Positions 19,446 to 29,729 are shown, counted from the first letter of the stretch. The stretch: DNA of 64,000 nt from Salinimicrobium sediminis (GCF_900215295.1 NZ_OCMF01000003.1:62001-126000), one strand, 5' to 3'. Made by a program: numbers and translations. Notes: generated by a model not told the origin, from the letters alone.

Positions 19446-19476
19446 TTTGAATACTTCGGTTTTATTTCTACCTTTG
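19446..19476 (+). promoter_or_regulatory. Promoter of the rpsL-rpsG-fusA ribosomal super-operon
   Basis: TTTG at 19446-19449, exactly 19 bases of spacer, and TACCTTTG at 19469-19476: a full match to the Bacteroidota -33/-7 consensus TTTG-N19-TAnnTTTG. The leader to the rpsL ATG is about 50 bases. It also shows that the longer ORF starting at 19447 cannot be the true rpsL start, because that would lie in the promoter. Confidence 0.88.
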
Positions 19477-19530
19477 CAGACCTTTTTAAAAAGGGAGAAT
19501 AATAAAACAATAATTAGTGTAAAAGAAATT

Positions 19531-19905
19531 ATGCCAACAATTTCACAATTAGTACGAAAAGGAAGAGCCACAATTACCAAGAAGAGTAAATCGGCTGCTT
19601 TGGATTCGTGCCCTCAAAGAAGAGGAGTTTGTACGCGTGTTTACACCACTACCCCTAAGAAACCTAACTCTGCTATGCGTAAAGTAGCAAGGGTTAGATT
19701 GACCAACGGGAAAGAGGTGAACGCATACATTCCCGGAGAAGGGCACAACCTGCAAGAGCACTCGATAGTATTGGTTAGAGGCGGAAGAGTTAAGGATTTG
19801 CCTGGAGTTAGGTATCATATTGTACGTGGAGCTCTTGACACCGCAGGTGTTGCGGGAAGAACTCAGCGTAGATCAAAGTATGGTGCTAAAAGGCCTAAGA
19901 AATAA
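19531..19905 (+). CDS. rpsL: 30S ribosomal protein S12
   Basis: 124 residues from the ATG at 19531 ([12 protein letters not shown]), the family's usual length and start; the frame stays open upstream but runs into the promoter. S12 lines the decoding centre. TPKKPNSAM (residues 41-49) and RVKDLPG (86-92) are present. They carry the lysines (Lys43, Lys88) whose change gives streptomycin resistance, here in the sensitive form, and the Asp89 that is methylthiolated in many bacteria. First gene of the ribosomal block, followed 42 bases later by rpsG. Confidence 0.98.
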   Translation: MPTISQLVRKGRATITKKSKSAALDSCPQRRGVCTRVYTTTPKKPNSAMRKVARVRLTNGKEVNAYIPGEGHNLQEHSIVLVRGGRVKDLPGVRYHIVRGALDTAGVAGRTQRRSKYGAKRPKK

Positions 19906-19947
19906 TCTTTCCGGGGCAAGTAACAATTAACTTATTACAAAGAAGAA

Positions 19948-20424
19948 ATGAGAAAAAGACAGGCGAAAAAAAGGCCACTTTTACCAGATCCAAAGTTTAA
20001 TGATCAGTTAGTAACGCGTTTTGTTAACATGATGATGTGGGATGGTAAAAAATCTGTTGCCTTTAAAGTTTTCTATGATGCAATCGCGATCGTAGAGGAG
20101 AAAAAACAGGATGAAGAAAAATCAGGACTTGAACTTTGGAAAGATGCTCTTTCTAACGTTATGCCACACGTAGAGGTGCGTAGCCGTAGAGTTGGAGGTG
20201 CTACTTTTCAGATCCCAATGCAGATTAGACCAGATCGTAAAGTTTCAACTGCTATGAAGTGGTTGATTTCCTATTCGAGAAAGCGTAACGAGAAATCTAT
20301 GGCTCAGAGACTTGCTGCAGAGGTTCTTGCTGCTGCTAAAGAAGAAGGTGCGGCTGTGAAGAAGAGGGTTGATACCCATAAGATGGCTGAAGCTAACAAA
20401 GCATTCTCTCACTTTAGATTCTAA
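19948..20424 (+). CDS. rpsG: 30S ribosomal protein S7
   Basis: 158 residues, usual length. S7 nucleates assembly of the 16S 3' major domain and contacts the E-site tRNA. Typical segments are [17 protein letters not shown] at the N-terminus, the [16 protein letters not shown] beta-hairpin, and [13 protein letters not shown] at the C-terminus. It lies between rpsL and fusA, only three bases before the latter, as in a classic str operon. Confidence 0.98.
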   Translation: MRKRQAKKRPLLPDPKFNDQLVTRFVNMMMWDGKKSVAFKVFYDAIAIVEEKKQDEEKSGLELWKDALSNVMPHVEVRSRRVGGATFQIPMQIRPDRKVSTAMKWLISYSRKRNEKSMAQRLAAEVLAAAKEEGAAVKKRVDTHKMAEANKAFSHFRF

Positions 20425-20427
20425 AAA

Positions 20428-22539
20428 ATGGCACAAAGAGATTTAAAATTTACAAGAAATATAGGTATTGCTGCGCATATTGATGCCGGTAAAACCACTA
20501 CAACAGAACGTATTCTTTTCTACACCGGTATTAGCCATAAGATTGGTGAAGTGCACGATGGAGCTGCGACTATGGACTGGATGGAGCAGGAGCAGGAGCG
20601 TGGGATCACCATTACTTCGGCTGCTACACATTGTAAGTGGATGTACCGTGATCAGGAATATACTGTTAATATTATTGATACTCCGGGTCACGTTGACTTT
20701 ACCGTAGAGGTAGAGCGTTCATTGCGTGTACTTGATGGGATGGTTGCTCTTTTCAGTGCGGTTGATGGTGTGGAACCTCAATCTGAAACTGTTTGGAGGC
20801 AGGCCGACAAATATAAAGTTCCAAGATTAGGTTTCGTTAATAAAATGGACCGTCAGGGAGCTGACTTCTTTAAAGTATGTAGTCAGGTAAGAGAAATGCT
20901 TGGAGGGAACCCTGTTCCGCTTCAGGTGCCGATTGGTGATGAAGTAGATTTCAAAGGTGTTGTTGATCTTATCGCTAAGAAAGCTATTATCTGGAACGAA
21001 GAAGATTTCGGAATGACTTATGAAACCATCGATATTCCTGAGGAATTGATGGAAGACGTAAATAAATACCGGGCTGAACTTGTTGAGGCGGTTGCCGAAT
21101 ACGATGAGGCTCTTATGGAGAAGTTCTTCGAAGACGAAAACTCAATTACCGAAGATGAGATCATTGCTGCGCTTAGGGCTGCAACAATTGATATGTCTAT
21201 CATTCCAATGATGTGTGGTTCTTCCTTTAAGAATAAAGGAGTGCAGGCAATGTTGGATGCGGTAATGCGTTACCTTCCTTCTCCGGTAGATATTGAAGCT
21301 ATTCAGGGGATCAATCCTGATACTGAAAAAGAAGAAAGCAGAAAACCTTCTGTAGATTCTCCTTTTGCAGCTCTTGCTTTTAAAATTGCTACCGATCCTT
21401 TCGTTGGGCGTTTAGCTTTCTTTAGAGTTTACTCTGGTGCACTTGATGCCGGATCTTACATTTTGAACACCCGTTCAGGAAAGAAAGAGCGTATCTCACG
21501 TATTTACCAAATGCATGCTAATAAACAGCAGCCAATTGATAGAATTGAGGCAGGAGATATAGGTGCAGCTGTTGGATTTAAAGATATTAAGACAGGGGAT
21601 ACCATGACAGATGAGAAGCACCCAATCGTGCTTGAGTCTATGTCTTTCCCTGAGCCGGTAATTGGTATCTCTGTGGAGCCTAAAACTAAGGCAGATGTTG
21701 ATAAGATGGGTATGGCTTTAGCAAAACTTGCCGAAGAGGATCCAACTTTCCAGGTGAAGACAGATGAGGCTTCAGGTCAAACAATTATCTCTGGTATGGG
21801 TGAGCTTCACCTTGAGATCCTTGTTGATCGTCTTAAAAGAGAATTTAAAGTTGAAGTTAACCAGGGGCAGCCTCAGGTTGAGTATAAGGAAGCTGTTACT
21901 AAAGTTGCAGACCATAGAGAGGTTTATAAGAAACAATCTGGTGGTCGTGGTAAATTTGGGGACATTGTTTTCAAATTGGGACCTGCAGATGCAGATTTCA
22001 AGGGACCCGGACTTCAATTCGTTGATGAGATCAAAGGTGGACGTATTCCTAAAGAATTCATTCCATCTGTAGAAAAAGGATTTAGAGAAGCTATGAAAAA
22101 CGGGCCTCTTGCCGGGTTTAACATGGATACTCTAAAAGTTAACCTTTTGGATGGATCTTTCCACCCCGTGGATTCCGATCAACTTTCGTTTGAACTGGCT
22201 GCTAAAATGGGATATAAAGTAGCTGCTAAAAAAGCAGGGGCTGTGATCCTTGAGCCAATCATGAAAGTAGAAGTGGTTACTCCTGAAGAGAACATGGGAG
22301 ATATCGTAGGAGATTTGAACAGACGTAGAGGACAGGTAAATGACATGTCAGACCGTTCCGGAGCTAAAGTTATCAAGGCTGAAGTTCCATTATCTGAAAT
22401 GTTCGGATATGTTACTACACTTCGTACCCTTTCTTCGGGTCGTGCAACTTCTACAATGGAATTCTCTCATTATGCTGAAACTCCTTCAAATGTTTCAGAA
22501 GAAGTTATTAAAGCAGCTAAGGGATCCGCTAACGATTAA
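20428..22539 (+). CDS. fusA: Elongation factor G
   Basis: 703 residues, five-domain translational GTPase that drives tRNA-mRNA translocation and, with RRF, ribosome recycling. G1 is AHIDAGKTT (residues 16-24), G3 is DTPGHVDF (84-91, catalytic His88), and G4 is NKMD near 138-141. Domain II has the [12 protein letters not shown] segment; domain IV has [11 protein letters not shown]; the C-terminal EF-G domain has [13 protein letters not shown]. Full length. The next gene is rpsJ rather than tuf. Confidence 0.98.
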   Translation: MAQRDLKFTRNIGIAAHIDAGKTTTTERILFYTGISHKIGEVHDGAATMDWMEQEQERGITITSAATHCKWMYRDQEYTVNIIDTPGHVDFTVEVERSLRVLDGMVALFSAVDGVEPQSETVWRQADKYKVPRLGFVNKMDRQGADFFKVCSQVREMLGGNPVPLQVPIGDEVDFKGVVDLIAKKAIIWNEEDFGMTYETIDIPEELMEDVNKYRAELVEAVAEYDEALMEKFFEDENSITEDEIIAALRAATIDMSIIPMMCGSSFKNKGVQAMLDAVMRYLPSPVDIEAIQGINPDTEKEESRKPSVDSPFAALAFKIATDPFVGRLAFFRVYSGALDAGSYILNTRSGKKERISRIYQMHANKQQPIDRIEAGDIGAAVGFKDIKTGDTMTDEKHPIVLESMSFPEPVIGISVEPKTKADVDKMGMALAKLAEEDPTFQVKTDEASGQTIISGMGELHLEILVDRLKREFKVEVNQGQPQVEYKEAVTKVADHREVYKKQSGGRGKFGDIVFKLGPADADFKGPGLQFVDEIKGGRIPKEFIPSVEKGFREAMKNGPLAGFNMDTLKVNLLDGSFHPVDSDQLSFELAAKMGYKVAAKKAGAVILEPIMKVEVVTPEENMGDIVGDLNRRRGQVNDMSDRSGAKVIKAEVPLSEMFGYVTTLRTLSSGRATSTMEFSHYAETPSNVSEEVIKAAKGSAND

Positions 22540-22550
22540 TTATCAGGAAA

Positions 22551-22856
22551 ATGAGTCAAAAAATCAGAATAAAACTAAAATCTTACGATCATAACCTGGT
22601 AGATAAATCTGCCGAAAAGATCGTAAAAACCGTAAAAAGTACGGGAGCTGTGGTAACTGGACCAATTCCATTGCCAACTCACAAGAAGATCTTTACTGTA
22701 TTGCGTTCTCCTCACGTTAATAAAAAATCGAGAGAACAGTTTGAGTTAAGCTCTTATAAGAGACTACTTGATATTTACAGTTCGTCTTCTAAAACTATTG
22801 ATGCCTTGATGAAACTTGAATTGCCAAGTGGAGTAGAGGTAGAGATAAAAGTGTGA
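22551..22856 (+). CDS. rpsJ: 30S ribosomal protein S10
   Basis: 101 residues ([14 protein letters not shown]). S10 is part of the 30S head and the NusG/NusE antitermination partner. The [22 protein letters not shown] segment and [13 protein letters not shown] are characteristic. It lies 11 bases after fusA, so str and S10 clusters are fused. A 150-base structured spacer separates it from rplC. Confidence 0.98.
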   Translation: MSQKIRIKLKSYDHNLVDKSAEKIVKTVKSTGAVVTGPIPLPTHKKIFTVLRSPHVNKKSREQFELSSYKRLLDIYSSSSKTIDALMKLELPSGVEVEIKV

Positions 22857-23006
22857 TAAACACAACCGGCTTCGAAGGTGTTCGCGGCCATACATGTCCC
22901 GAGCCTTAGGCAAGGGAAAAACGGTGAAAAATACATTCAGGATTGGAAGTGTTTTTCAATCCTGAATATTTTTAAATAAATATAAATTAATAACTAATAA
23001 TTAATT
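22857..23006 (+). promoter_or_regulatory. Structured spacer before rplC, candidate r-protein leader or attenuator
   Basis: In a block where most spacers are below 20 bases this one is 150. It contains a compact element with CCC (22898-22900) pairing to GGG (22914-22916) and GCC (22903-22905) pairing to GGC (22909-22911), separated by a GA/AA internal loop. Downstream is a perfect 11-bp stem (22935-22945 with 22957-22967) followed by ATTTTT. The second stem could be an attenuator or processing site; the first could bind a ribosomal protein. Function inferred from structure and position only. Confidence 0.5.
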
Positions 23007-23618
23007 ATGTCTGGGTTAATAGGAAAAAAGATTGGCATGACCAGCATTTTTGACGAGAACGGAAAGAACATTCCTTGTACCGTTATTGAAGCAGGACCAT
23101 GTGTAATTACCCAAGTCAGAACCAAAGAGGTTGACGGGTACGAAGCTCTTCAACTTGGTTTCGATGACAAAAAGACTGCTAATAAGGCTGCTACAGGGCA
23201 CGCCAAAAAAGCCGGAGCCGCAGCAATGCGCAAAGTCGTTGAATTCAAGGGATTTGAAGGAGAGCACAAATTAGGTGATACTATCACCGTAGAACATTTT
23301 ACTGAAGGTGAATTCATTGACGTTTCCGGAATTTCTAAAGGGAAAGGTTTTCAAGGGGTTGTAAAGCGCCACGGTTTTGGTGGTGTGGGACAAGCTACTC
23401 ACGGACAGCATAACAGATTAAGAGCTCCTGGTTCTATTGGTGCTGCTTCTTATCCTGCGAGAGTTTTCAAAGGAATGAGAATGGCCGGAAGAATGGGTGG
23501 CGAAAAAGTAAAAGTAGAAAACCTGAGAGTTCTAAAAGTGATTGCCGATAAGAATCTGCTTGTAGTAAGTGGAGCTGTACCGGGACATAAGAACTCTTAC
23601 GTAATCATTCAGAAGTAA
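23007..23618 (+). CDS. rplC: 50S ribosomal protein L3
   Basis: 203 residues ([19 protein letters not shown]). L3 reaches toward the peptidyl-transferase centre. The [20 protein letters not shown] loop contains the Gln that is methylated in many bacteria, and [27 protein letters not shown] is the classic signature. It overlaps rplD by one base (TAATG), so translation is coupled. Confidence 0.98.
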   Translation: MSGLIGKKIGMTSIFDENGKNIPCTVIEAGPCVITQVRTKEVDGYEALQLGFDDKKTANKAATGHAKKAGAAAMRKVVEFKGFEGEHKLGDTITVEHFTEGEFIDVSGISKGKGFQGVVKRHGFGGVGQATHGQHNRLRAPGSIGAASYPARVFKGMRMAGRMGGEKVKVENLRVLKVIADKNLLVVSGAVPGHKNSYVIIQK

Positions 23619-24247
23619 TGGAAGTAGCAGTTTTAGATATAAAAGGAAAAGAAACAGGGAGAAAGGCAAACCTTTCTGATGCTGTTTTTGCAGTGGAGCC
23701 GAACAACCATGCTGTTTATCTTGATGTGAAGCAATACCTGGCCAATCAAAGGCAGGGAACTCACAAGGCGAAAGAACGTGCAGAGATTTCTGGTTCTACC
23801 CGTAAGATCAAGAAACAAAAAGGTACAGGTACTGCCCGTGCGGGAAGTATCAAGTCTCCTATTTTTAAAGGAGGAGGTAGAGTTTTTGGTCCAAGACCAA
23901 GAAGCTATTCCTTCAAATTGAATAAGAACCTGAAGAGACTGGCAAGAAAATCTGCCTTGTCTATGAAAGCAAATGACAACTCCATAATAGTTGTAGAAGA
24001 TTTTTCTTTTGACACTCCAAAAACAAAGAATTTTATCGATGTTTTGAATGCATTGGGGCTGGCAGGGAAAAAATCTTTGATAGTGTTGGGTGACTCGAAT
24101 AAAAACGTATATTTGTCGTCACGCAATTTAAAGGCCTCTGAGGTTGTAAGTGCTTCAGAATTAAGCACTTACAAAATTTTAAACGCAAATAATCTTGTGT
24201 TTTTAGAGGGGTCTCTGGAAGGAATTGAGTCGAATTTAAGTAAATAA
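23618..24247 (+). CDS. rplD: 50S ribosomal protein L4
   Basis: 209 residues. L4 lines the exit tunnel and is the S10-operon autorepressor in enterobacteria. The extended tunnel loop ([38 protein letters not shown]) and the C-terminal Rossmann-like part ([16 protein letters not shown]) are present. It starts on the last base of the rplC stop. Whether L4 regulates this operon is not shown by the sequence. Confidence 0.97.
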   Translation: MEVAVLDIKGKETGRKANLSDAVFAVEPNNHAVYLDVKQYLANQRQGTHKAKERAEISGSTRKIKKQKGTGTARAGSIKSPIFKGGGRVFGPRPRSYSFKLNKNLKRLARKSALSMKANDNSIIVVEDFSFDTPKTKNFIDVLNALGLAGKKSLIVLGDSNKNVYLSSRNLKASEVVSASELSTYKILNANNLVFLEGSLEGIESNLSK

Positions 24248-24252
24248 GCATT

Positions 24253-24543
24253 ATGAGTATCTTAATAAAACCTATTATTACAGAGAAAGCTACAGCCGAT
24301 AGCGAACTTAACAATAAGTACGCTTTTGTAGTTGATAATAAGGCGAATAAGATTGAAATTAAAGACGCAGTTGAGTCTGCTTATGGTGTTTCAGTTACTA
24401 AAGTTCGTACAATTAACGTTCGCCCGGACAGAAAAACCCGTTACACAAAGACGGGTGTTGTCACTGGTAAAACCAGCGCCTATAAAAAGGCACTAGTACA
24501 GGTGGCGGAAGGTGAGACTATTGATTTATATAGTAATCTTTAA
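24253..24543 (+). CDS. rplW: 50S ribosomal protein L23
   Basis: 96 residues (MSILIKPIITEKATADSE). L23 sits at the tunnel exit and docks trigger factor and the SRP, whose GTPase Ffh is also encoded in this window. The N-terminal PIITEKAT motif and the NVRPDRKTRYTKTG loop are typical. It lies five bases after rplD and nine before rplB. Confidence 0.97.
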   Translation: MSILIKPIITEKATADSELNNKYAFVVDNKANKIEIKDAVESAYGVSVTKVRTINVRPDRKTRYTKTGVVTGKTSAYKKALVQVAEGETIDLYSNL

Positions 24544-24552
24544 GATTAAAAA

Positions 24553-25380
24553 ATGTCAGTTAGAAAATTAAAACCAATTACCCCTGGTCAGCGATTTAGA
24601 GTAGTGAACGGATTTGACGCGATCACTACTGATAAGCCGGAGAAAAGTTTATTGGCTCCGAACAAAAGATCTGGTGGTAGAAACAGTCAAGGTAAAATGA
24701 CCATGCGCTACATTGGTGGTGGTCATAAAAAACGTTACAGGATCATTGATTTTAAGAGGGACAAGCAGGGAATTCCTGCAACTGTAGCTTCTATTGAATA
24801 TGATCCAAACAGAACTGCCTTTATCGCACTATTGAATTATCAGGATGGTGAGAAACGATATATTATTGCTCAAAATGGACTTCAGGTTGGGCAGAACATA
24901 GTATCGGGAGTTGAAGATGTAGCGCCGGAGATCGGAAATGCTATGCCTTTGTCTAATATTCCATTAGGTACTATTATCTCTTGTATTGAGCTTAGACCTG
25001 GACAGGGAGCTGTTATGGCTCGTAGCGCCGGTGCATTCGCTCAGTTAATGGCAAGAGAAGGGAAATACGCAACCATTAAACTACCTTCAGGAGAGATCCG
25101 TAGAGTATTGGCTAGCTGTGTTGCAACAATTGGAGCTGTTTCAAACAGTGATCACCAGTTGCTTGTTTCAGGAAAAGCCGGTAGAAACAGATGGTTGGGT
25201 AGAAGACCAAGAACAAGACCGGTTGTAATGAACCCAGTAGATCACCCAATGGGTGGTGGGGAAGGCCGTGCTTCTGGAGGTCACCCGCGTTCAAGAAAGG
25301 GTATTCCTGCTAAAGGATTCAGAACCCGTTCTAAGACCAAAGCGAGTAATAAATATATTGTAGAACGTAGAAAGAAATAA
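24553..25380 (+). CDS. rplB: 50S ribosomal protein L2
   Basis: 275 residues. L2 binds domain IV of 23S rRNA and is needed for subunit association and peptidyl transfer. [18 protein letters not shown] opens the protein, [22 protein letters not shown] follows, and the conserved C-terminal [19 protein letters not shown] holds the key His. Length and motifs are normal. Six bases separate it from rpsS. Confidence 0.98.
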   Translation: MSVRKLKPITPGQRFRVVNGFDAITTDKPEKSLLAPNKRSGGRNSQGKMTMRYIGGGHKKRYRIIDFKRDKQGIPATVASIEYDPNRTAFIALLNYQDGEKRYIIAQNGLQVGQNIVSGVEDVAPEIGNAMPLSNIPLGTIISCIELRPGQGAVMARSAGAFAQLMAREGKYATIKLPSGEIRRVLASCVATIGAVSNSDHQLLVSGKAGRNRWLGRRPRTRPVVMNPVDHPMGGGEGRASGGHPRSRKGIPAKGFRTRSKTKASNKYIVERRKK

Positions 25381-25386
25381 TAAGAT

Positions 25387-25665
25387 ATGGCACGTTCATT
25401 AAAAAAAGGACCTTACGTTCACTATAAATTAGAGCAGAAAGTAGCTCAGAACACAGAGTCTGGAAAAAAAGCGGTTATTAAGACCTGGTCAAGGGCTTCC
25501 ATGATCACTCCGGATTTTGTTGGACAAACTATTGCCGTTCACAACGGACGTCAATTTGTTCCGGTTTATATCACTGAGAACATGGTAGGTCACAAATTAG
25601 GTGAATTTTCACCAACAAGATCTTTTAGAGGTCATGCTGGTGCTAAAAATAAAGGTAAAAAATAA
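25387..25665 (+). CDS. rpsS: 30S ribosomal protein S19
   Basis: 92 residues ([15 protein letters not shown]). S19 is a 30S head protein contacting the A-site finger and S13. The [16 protein letters not shown] and [17 protein letters not shown] segments are signatures. Position between rplB and rplV is canonical. Confidence 0.98.
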   Translation: MARSLKKGPYVHYKLEQKVAQNTESGKKAVIKTWSRASMITPDFVGQTIAVHNGRQFVPVYITENMVGHKLGEFSPTRSFRGHAGAKNKGKK

Positions 25666-25673
25666 TTGAAGCT

Positions 25674-26081
25674 ATGGGAGTTCGTAAAAGAGAAAGAGCA
25701 GAGCAAACGAAAGAAGCTAAGAAGCAGATAGCTTTTGCTAAACTAAATAACTGCCCTACTTCACCAAGAAAAATGCGTTTGGTTGCAGACCTTGTTCGTG
25801 GTGAAAAAGTAGAAAGAGCGCTTCATATTTTGAAATTCAATTCTAAGGATGCATCCAAGAATCTTGAAAAACTGTTATTGTCGGCAATTGCTAACTGGCA
25901 GTCAAAGAATGAAGATGCAAGCATTGAAGATGCAGAGTTGTTTGTAAAGGAGATTCGTGTTGACGGTGGGAGTATGTTGAAAAGACTACGTCCTGCTCCA
26001 CAGGGTCGCGCACATAGAATTAGAAAACGTTCCAACCACGTCACATTAGTGCTTGGAGCTAACAATAATACACAAAGCTAG
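25674..26081 (+). CDS. rplV: 50S ribosomal protein L22
   Basis: 135 residues, about 25 longer than the E. coli protein because of a Lys/Glu-rich N-terminal extension ([18 protein letters not shown]) before the core [20 protein letters not shown]22 lines the exit tunnel; its hairpin region [17 protein letters not shown] is intact. The extension appears normal for Bacteroidota. Eight bases separate it from both neighbours. Confidence 0.96.
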   Translation: MGVRKRERAEQTKEAKKQIAFAKLNNCPTSPRKMRLVADLVRGEKVERALHILKFNSKDASKNLEKLLLSAIANWQSKNEDASIEDAELFVKEIRVDGGSMLKRLRPAPQGRAHRIRKRSNHVTLVLGANNNTQS

Positions 26082-26089
26082 TTAAGAGT

Positions 26090-26812
26090 ATGGGACAAAA
26101 AACAAATCCAATCGGGAATCGTCTTGGTATCATTAGAGGATGGGAATCCAACTGGTACGGAGGAAATGACTACGGCGACAAATTAGCCGAAGACGATAAG
26201 ATTAGAAAATACATCCATGCTCGTCTTTCTAAAGCGAGTGTATCAAGAGTAATTATTGAGCGTACTCTTAAGCTTGTAACCGTTACTATCACCACAGCCC
26301 GTCCTGGTATCATTATTGGTAAAGGCGGCCAGGAGGTAGACAAGTTGAAGGAAGAGCTTAAAAAAATTACCGACAAGGAAGTTCAGATCAACATCTTTGA
26401 GATCAAAAGGCCAGAACTTGACGCACATCTTGTTGCATCAAGTGTTGCAAGACAAATCGAGAATCGTATCTCCTACCGTCGTGCAATTAAAATGGCTATT
26501 GCGGCTGCGATGAGAATGAACGCTGAAGGAATTAAGATCCAGATCTCCGGCCGTTTAAACGGTGCTGAGATGGCGCGTTCAGAAGGTTACAAAGATGGAC
26601 GAATTCCTTTGTCTACATTTAGAGCCGACATTGATTATGCTTTAGTTGAAGCTCATACTACTTATGGTAGATTGGGTGTTAAGGTATGGATCATGAAAGG
26701 TGAGGTATACGGTAAAAGAGAACTTTCTCCACTTGTTGGCATGGCCAAAAAACAAGGAGGAAAAACCGGAACCGGACGAAGTGGTGCACCAAAATCACGT
26801 CGTAGAAAGTAA
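26090..26812 (+). CDS. rpsC: 30S ribosomal protein S3
   Basis: 240 residues ([18 protein letters not shown]). S3 forms part of the mRNA entry channel. The KH domain contains [18 protein letters not shown] (about residues 70-90) and the C-terminal domain has [31 protein letters not shown] Lys/Arg-rich tail ends the protein. Confidence 0.98.
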   Translation: MGQKTNPIGNRLGIIRGWESNWYGGNDYGDKLAEDDKIRKYIHARLSKASVSRVIIERTLKLVTVTITTARPGIIIGKGGQEVDKLKEELKKITDKEVQINIFEIKRPELDAHLVASSVARQIENRISYRRAIKMAIAAAMRMNAEGIKIQISGRLNGAEMARSEGYKDGRIPLSTFRADIDYALVEAHTTYGRLGVKVWIMKGEVYGKRELSPLVGMAKKQGGKTGTGRSGAPKSRRRK

Positions 26813-26831
26813 TTTTTTAAAGTAAAAGAAA

Positions 26832-27251
26832 ATGTTACAGCCTAAAAGAACAAAATATCGCAAAATGCAAAAGGGCCGTATGAAAGGTGTTTCTCAAAGA
26901 GGACACAGGCTTTCTAACGGAACTTTTGGTATCAAGTCTTTAGACTCAAATTTTGTGACTGCAAGACAAATAGAAGCTGCGCGTATTGCTGCTACCCGTT
27001 TCATGAAGAGGGAAGGTTCACTCTGGATCAAAATTTTTCCAGACAAGCCAATCACCAAGAAGCCTCTTGAAGTACGTATGGGTAAAGGTAAAGGTGCCGT
27101 GGAATACTGGGCTGCAGTTGTAAAACCCGGAAGAATACTTTTTGAAGTAGGAGGTGTACCTTTTGATGTTGCAAAAGAGGCTTTACGCCTGGCAGCACAA
27201 AAACTTCCTGTGAAAACTAAGTTCATTGTAGCTAGAGATTATCAAGCTTAA
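26832..27251 (+). CDS. rplP: 50S ribosomal protein L16
   Basis: 139 residues ([19 protein letters not shown]). L16 helps position A-site tRNA. The [15 protein letters not shown] segment, the [19 protein letters not shown] loop and [10 protein letters not shown] are all typical. It follows rpsC by 19 bases and precedes rpmC by 11. Confidence 0.98.
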   Translation: MLQPKRTKYRKMQKGRMKGVSQRGHRLSNGTFGIKSLDSNFVTARQIEAARIAATRFMKREGSLWIKIFPDKPITKKPLEVRMGKGKGAVEYWAAVVKPGRILFEVGGVPFDVAKEALRLAAQKLPVKTKFIVARDYQA

Positions 27252-27262
27252 TAAGATACGTT

Positions 27263-27454
27263 ATGAAACAATCAGAAGTTAGAGAATTGTCTGTAGCAGA
27301 ATTACAGGAAGAACTTGGTAAATCAAGGAAAGCATATTCCGATCTTAAAATGGCTCACGCAGTATCGCCATTAGAGAACCCAATACAGTTAAGAACTGTA
27401 AGAAGATCTATAGCGCGTATTGCTACAGAGTTAACTAAAAGAGAACAACAATAA
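27263..27454 (+). CDS. rpmC: 50S ribosomal protein L29
   Basis: 63 residues, a two-helix protein at the tunnel exit next to L23. [24 protein letters not shown] and the conserved Arg-rich [14 protein letters not shown] are present. Normal length and position. Confidence 0.97.
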   Translation: MKQSEVRELSVAELQEELGKSRKAYSDLKMAHAVSPLENPIQLRTVRRSIARIATELTKREQQ

Positions 27455-27471
27455 GTGTTATTCTGCTGAAA

Positions 27472-27729
27472 ATGGAAAAAAGAAACTTAAGAAAAGAGCG
27501 TATAGGTGTTGTCACCAGTAATAAGATGATGAAATCTATTGTGGTTTCTGAAACTAAAAAGGTAAAGCACCCCATGTATGGAAAATTCGTTTTGAAAACG
27601 AAGAAGTACGTGGCTCACGACGAAACAAATGACTGCAACATTGGAGATACAGTAAGGATCATGGAAACACGTCCTATGAGTAAGTCTAAATGTTGGAGAC
27701 TAGTAGAAATAATTGAAAGAGCGAAGTAA
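27472..27729 (+). CDS. rpsQ: 30S ribosomal protein S17
   Basis: 85 residues, an OB-fold primary 16S rRNA binder. Motifs are [38 protein letters not shown], and [24 protein letters not shown]. Two bases separate it from rplN. Confidence 0.98.
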   Translation: MEKRNLRKERIGVVTSNKMMKSIVVSETKKVKHPMYGKFVLKTKKYVAHDETNDCNIGDTVRIMETRPMSKSKCWRLVEIIERAK

Positions 27730-27731
27730 TT

Positions 27732-28100
27732 ATGGTACAACAAGAGTCTAGATTAAGAGTTGCAGACAATACCGGAGCTAAAGAAGTTTTAGTGATCCGC
27801 GTATTGGGCGGTACAAATAGAAGATACGCTTCTGTTGGAGACAAAATCGTTGTCAGCGTAAAAGAAGCTACACCGAACGGAAACGTAAAAAAGGGTGCAG
27901 TTTCAACAGCAGTTGTTGTTCGTACCAAAAAAGAAGTGCGCAGACCAGACGGATCATATATCCGTTTTGATGATAATGCCTGTGTTCTGCTTAACCCTGC
28001 TGGGGAAATGAGGGGAACACGTGTATTTGGACCTGTAGCGCGTGAGCTTCGTGATAAGCAATTCATGAAGATCGTATCATTGGCACCAGAAGTGCTTTAA
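27732..28100 (+). CDS. rplN: 50S ribosomal protein L14
   Basis: 122 residues ([19 protein letters not shown]). L14 forms intersubunit bridges with h14 of 16S rRNA. The [17 protein letters not shown] and [29 protein letters not shown] signatures are both intact. First gene of the spc-type segment in other bacteria, here continuous with S10 genes. Confidence 0.98.
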   Translation: MVQQESRLRVADNTGAKEVLVIRVLGGTNRRYASVGDKIVVSVKEATPNGNVKKGAVSTAVVVRTKKEVRRPDGSYIRFDDNACVLLNPAGEMRGTRVFGPVARELRDKQFMKIVSLAPEVL

Positions 28101-28112
28101 TACAGAAACAAG

Positions 28113-28424
28113 ATGAAAAAGCTTAAAATAAAAACCGGAGATACTGTTCGCGTAACTGCTGGAGACCACAAAGGTCAGGAAGGTAAAGTACAGCTGGTAT
28201 TAATGGATAAGAATAAAGCCATTGTTGAAGGTGTAAATATGGTTTCTAAACATGAGAAGCCAAGCGCATCAAATCCTCAGGGCGGAATTAAGAAGAAGGA
28301 AGCACCTATTCATATTTCCAATCTTTCTTTAATAGACAAAAATGGTGATACCACCAGGGTTGGATATAGAACAGAGAATGATAAGAAAGTAAGGTTTTCC
28401 AAAAAATCCAATGAAGTAATTTAG
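28113..28424 (+). CDS. rplX: 50S ribosomal protein L24
   Basis: 103 residues with the KOW motif near the N-terminus ([22 protein letters not shown]). L24 starts 50S assembly. [14 protein letters not shown] and [11 protein letters not shown] are family-typical. Two bases separate it from rplE. Confidence 0.97.
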   Translation: MKKLKIKTGDTVRVTAGDHKGQEGKVQLVLMDKNKAIVEGVNMVSKHEKPSASNPQGGIKKKEAPIHISNLSLIDKNGDTTRVGYRTENDKKVRFSKKSNEVI

Positions 28425-28426
28425 TT

Positions 28427-28978
28427 ATGGCCTACGAACCAAGACTTAAGAAAGAGTATAAAGAGAGAGTGATCTCCGCTCTTACAGAAGAATTCAGCTA
28501 CTCCAATGTTATGGAGGTTCCTAAACTACAGAAGATAGTTGTGAGCCGCGGAGTTGGAGCTGCTGTTGCAGATAAAAAGCTTATTGACTATGCAGTTGAT
28601 GAATTGACTGCTATTACCGGTCAAAAAGCTGTTTCGACCATATCTAAAAAGGATGTTGCTTCTTTTAAATTACGTAAGGGGATGCCAATTGGGGCAAAAG
28701 TTACCTTACGTGGAGAAAGAATGTATGAATTTCTTGATCGTTTGATCACTTCTGCACTTCCACGTGTAAGGGATTTCAACGGAATCAATGCAACAGGCTT
28801 TGATGGAAGAGGAAACTATAACCTGGGTGTTACAGAACAAATCATTTTCCCTGAGATCGATATCGACAAGGTGAACAGGATCAACGGGATGGATATCACC
28901 TTTGTTACCAGCGCCAATACCGATAAGGAAGCAAAATCATTGTTAACTGAACTGGGGTTACCTTTTAAAAAGAATTAA
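28427..28978 (+). CDS. rplE: 50S ribosomal protein L5
   Basis: 183 residues. L5 binds 5S rRNA and touches P-site t[21 protein letters not shown], the [23 protein letters not shown] segment, and [15 protein letters not shown] are characteristic. Two bases separate it from rpsN. Confidence 0.98.
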   Translation: MAYEPRLKKEYKERVISALTEEFSYSNVMEVPKLQKIVVSRGVGAAVADKKLIDYAVDELTAITGQKAVSTISKKDVASFKLRKGMPIGAKVTLRGERMYEFLDRLITSALPRVRDFNGINATGFDGRGNYNLGVTEQIIFPEIDIDKVNRINGMDITFVTSANTDKEAKSLLTELGLPFKKN

Positions 28979-28980
28979 TT

Positions 28981-29250
28981 ATGGCTAAAGAATCAATGAA
29001 AGCCCGTGAGGTGAAGAGACAAAAAATGGTAGAAAAGTATGCTGAAAAACGCAAGGCTCTAAAAGAGGCTGGTGATTATGATGCACTACAAAAATTACCA
29101 AAGAATGCCTCTCCAGTTCGTTTGCATAACCGTTGTAAGCTAACAGGAAGACCTCGGGGATATATGAGACAATTTGGAATCTCCCGTGTTACCTTTAGAG
29201 AAATGGCTAACAATGGATTGATCCCGGGTGTTAAAAAAGCAAGTTGGTAA
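28981..29250 (+). CDS. rpsN: 30S ribosomal protein S14, zinc-free (C-) type
   Basis: 89 residues ([20 protein letters not shown]), the longer S14 type lacking the two CxxC zinc pairs; only a single Cys is seen in [13 protein letters not shown]. The C-terminus [27 protein letters not shown] is canonical. S14 completes the 30S head. A 61-base foldable spacer separates it from rpsH. Confidence 0.97.
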   Translation: MAKESMKAREVKRQKMVEKYAEKRKALKEAGDYDALQKLPKNASPVRLHNRCKLTGRPRGYMRQFGISRVTFREMANNGLIPGVKKASW

Positions 29251-29261
29251 GAATATAAATT

Positions 29262-29297
29262 GGAAGAAGGTTCGACATGAGATCGAAAACCACTTCC
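29262..29297 (+). promoter_or_regulatory. Hairpin before rpsH, candidate S8 autoregulatory site
   Basis: GGAAG (29262-29266) pairs with CTTCC (29293-29297) and GGTTCGA (29269-29275) pairs with TCGA...ACC (29283-29291), leaving an A-rich bulge and an AA/A internal loop, with a CATGAGA loop. The S8 protein represses the spc operon in E. coli by binding a 16S-like helix with conserved A residues. This element just upstream of the S8 gene could serve the same purpose. Structure is seen; function is inferred. Confidence 0.45.
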
Positions 29298-29311
29298 GCA
29301 AATTGAAATAG

Positions 29312-29710
29312 ATGAATACAGATCCTATTGCAGATTATTTAACAAGAATTAGAAATGCGGTTGCTGCAAACCACAGAGTGGTGGAGATCCCCGCTTCTAA
29401 TCTTAAAAAGGAAATTACCAAGATTCTTTTTGATCAGGGGTACATCCTTAGCTACAAGTTTGATGATTCTACTGCCCAGGGCAGCATCAAAATTGCACTA
29501 AAATATGATAAGGTAACCAAAGAACCTGTTATCAAAAAAATTCAGCGCATAAGTAAACCCGGTTTACGTAAATATGCCGGTGCCAATGAACTTCCTCGTA
29601 TCCTTAACGGCCTTGGAATTGCTATTGTTTCTACTTCCCACGGTGTAATGACCGGAAAGCAGGCACAACAGGAAAAAGTTGGTGGTGAGGTATTGTGCTA
29701 CGTTTACTAA
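29312..29710 (+). CDS. rpsH: 30S ribosomal protein S8
   Basis: 132 residues (MNTDPIADYLTRIRNAVAA). S8 is a primary binder of 16S rRNA helix 21. The core RISKPGLRKYAGANELPRILNGLGIAIVSTSHGVMTGKQA carries the RNA-binding STSHG loop. It is preceded by the longest spacer of the spc segment, which can fold. Confidence 0.98.
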   Translation: MNTDPIADYLTRIRNAVAANHRVVEIPASNLKKEITKILFDQGYILSYKFDDSTAQGSIKIALKYDKVTKEPVIKKIQRISKPGLRKYAGANELPRILNGLGIAIVSTSHGVMTGKQAQQEKVGGEVLCYVY

Positions 29711-29729
29711 TATTTAAAGACGAAAAGAA

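Larger units (their letters stand above)
18968..19530. other. Divergent intergenic region between susC and rpsL
   Basis: 563 AT-rich bases without a credible coding region. Its left end carries the candidate SusC promoter on the minus strand and its right end the strong ribosomal-operon promoter at 19446-19476. The rpsL leader contains a CCTTTTTAAAAAGG palindrome (starting 19482). The middle part (about 19080-19440) shows nothing I can name. Confidence 0.6.

Noticed and set aside
19447-19530. N-terminal extension of rpsL starting at 19447
   Set aside because: It lies on the promoter TTTG-N19-TACCTTTG, and S12 always starts MPTISQL or similar; ATG 19531 gives the right 124 residues.
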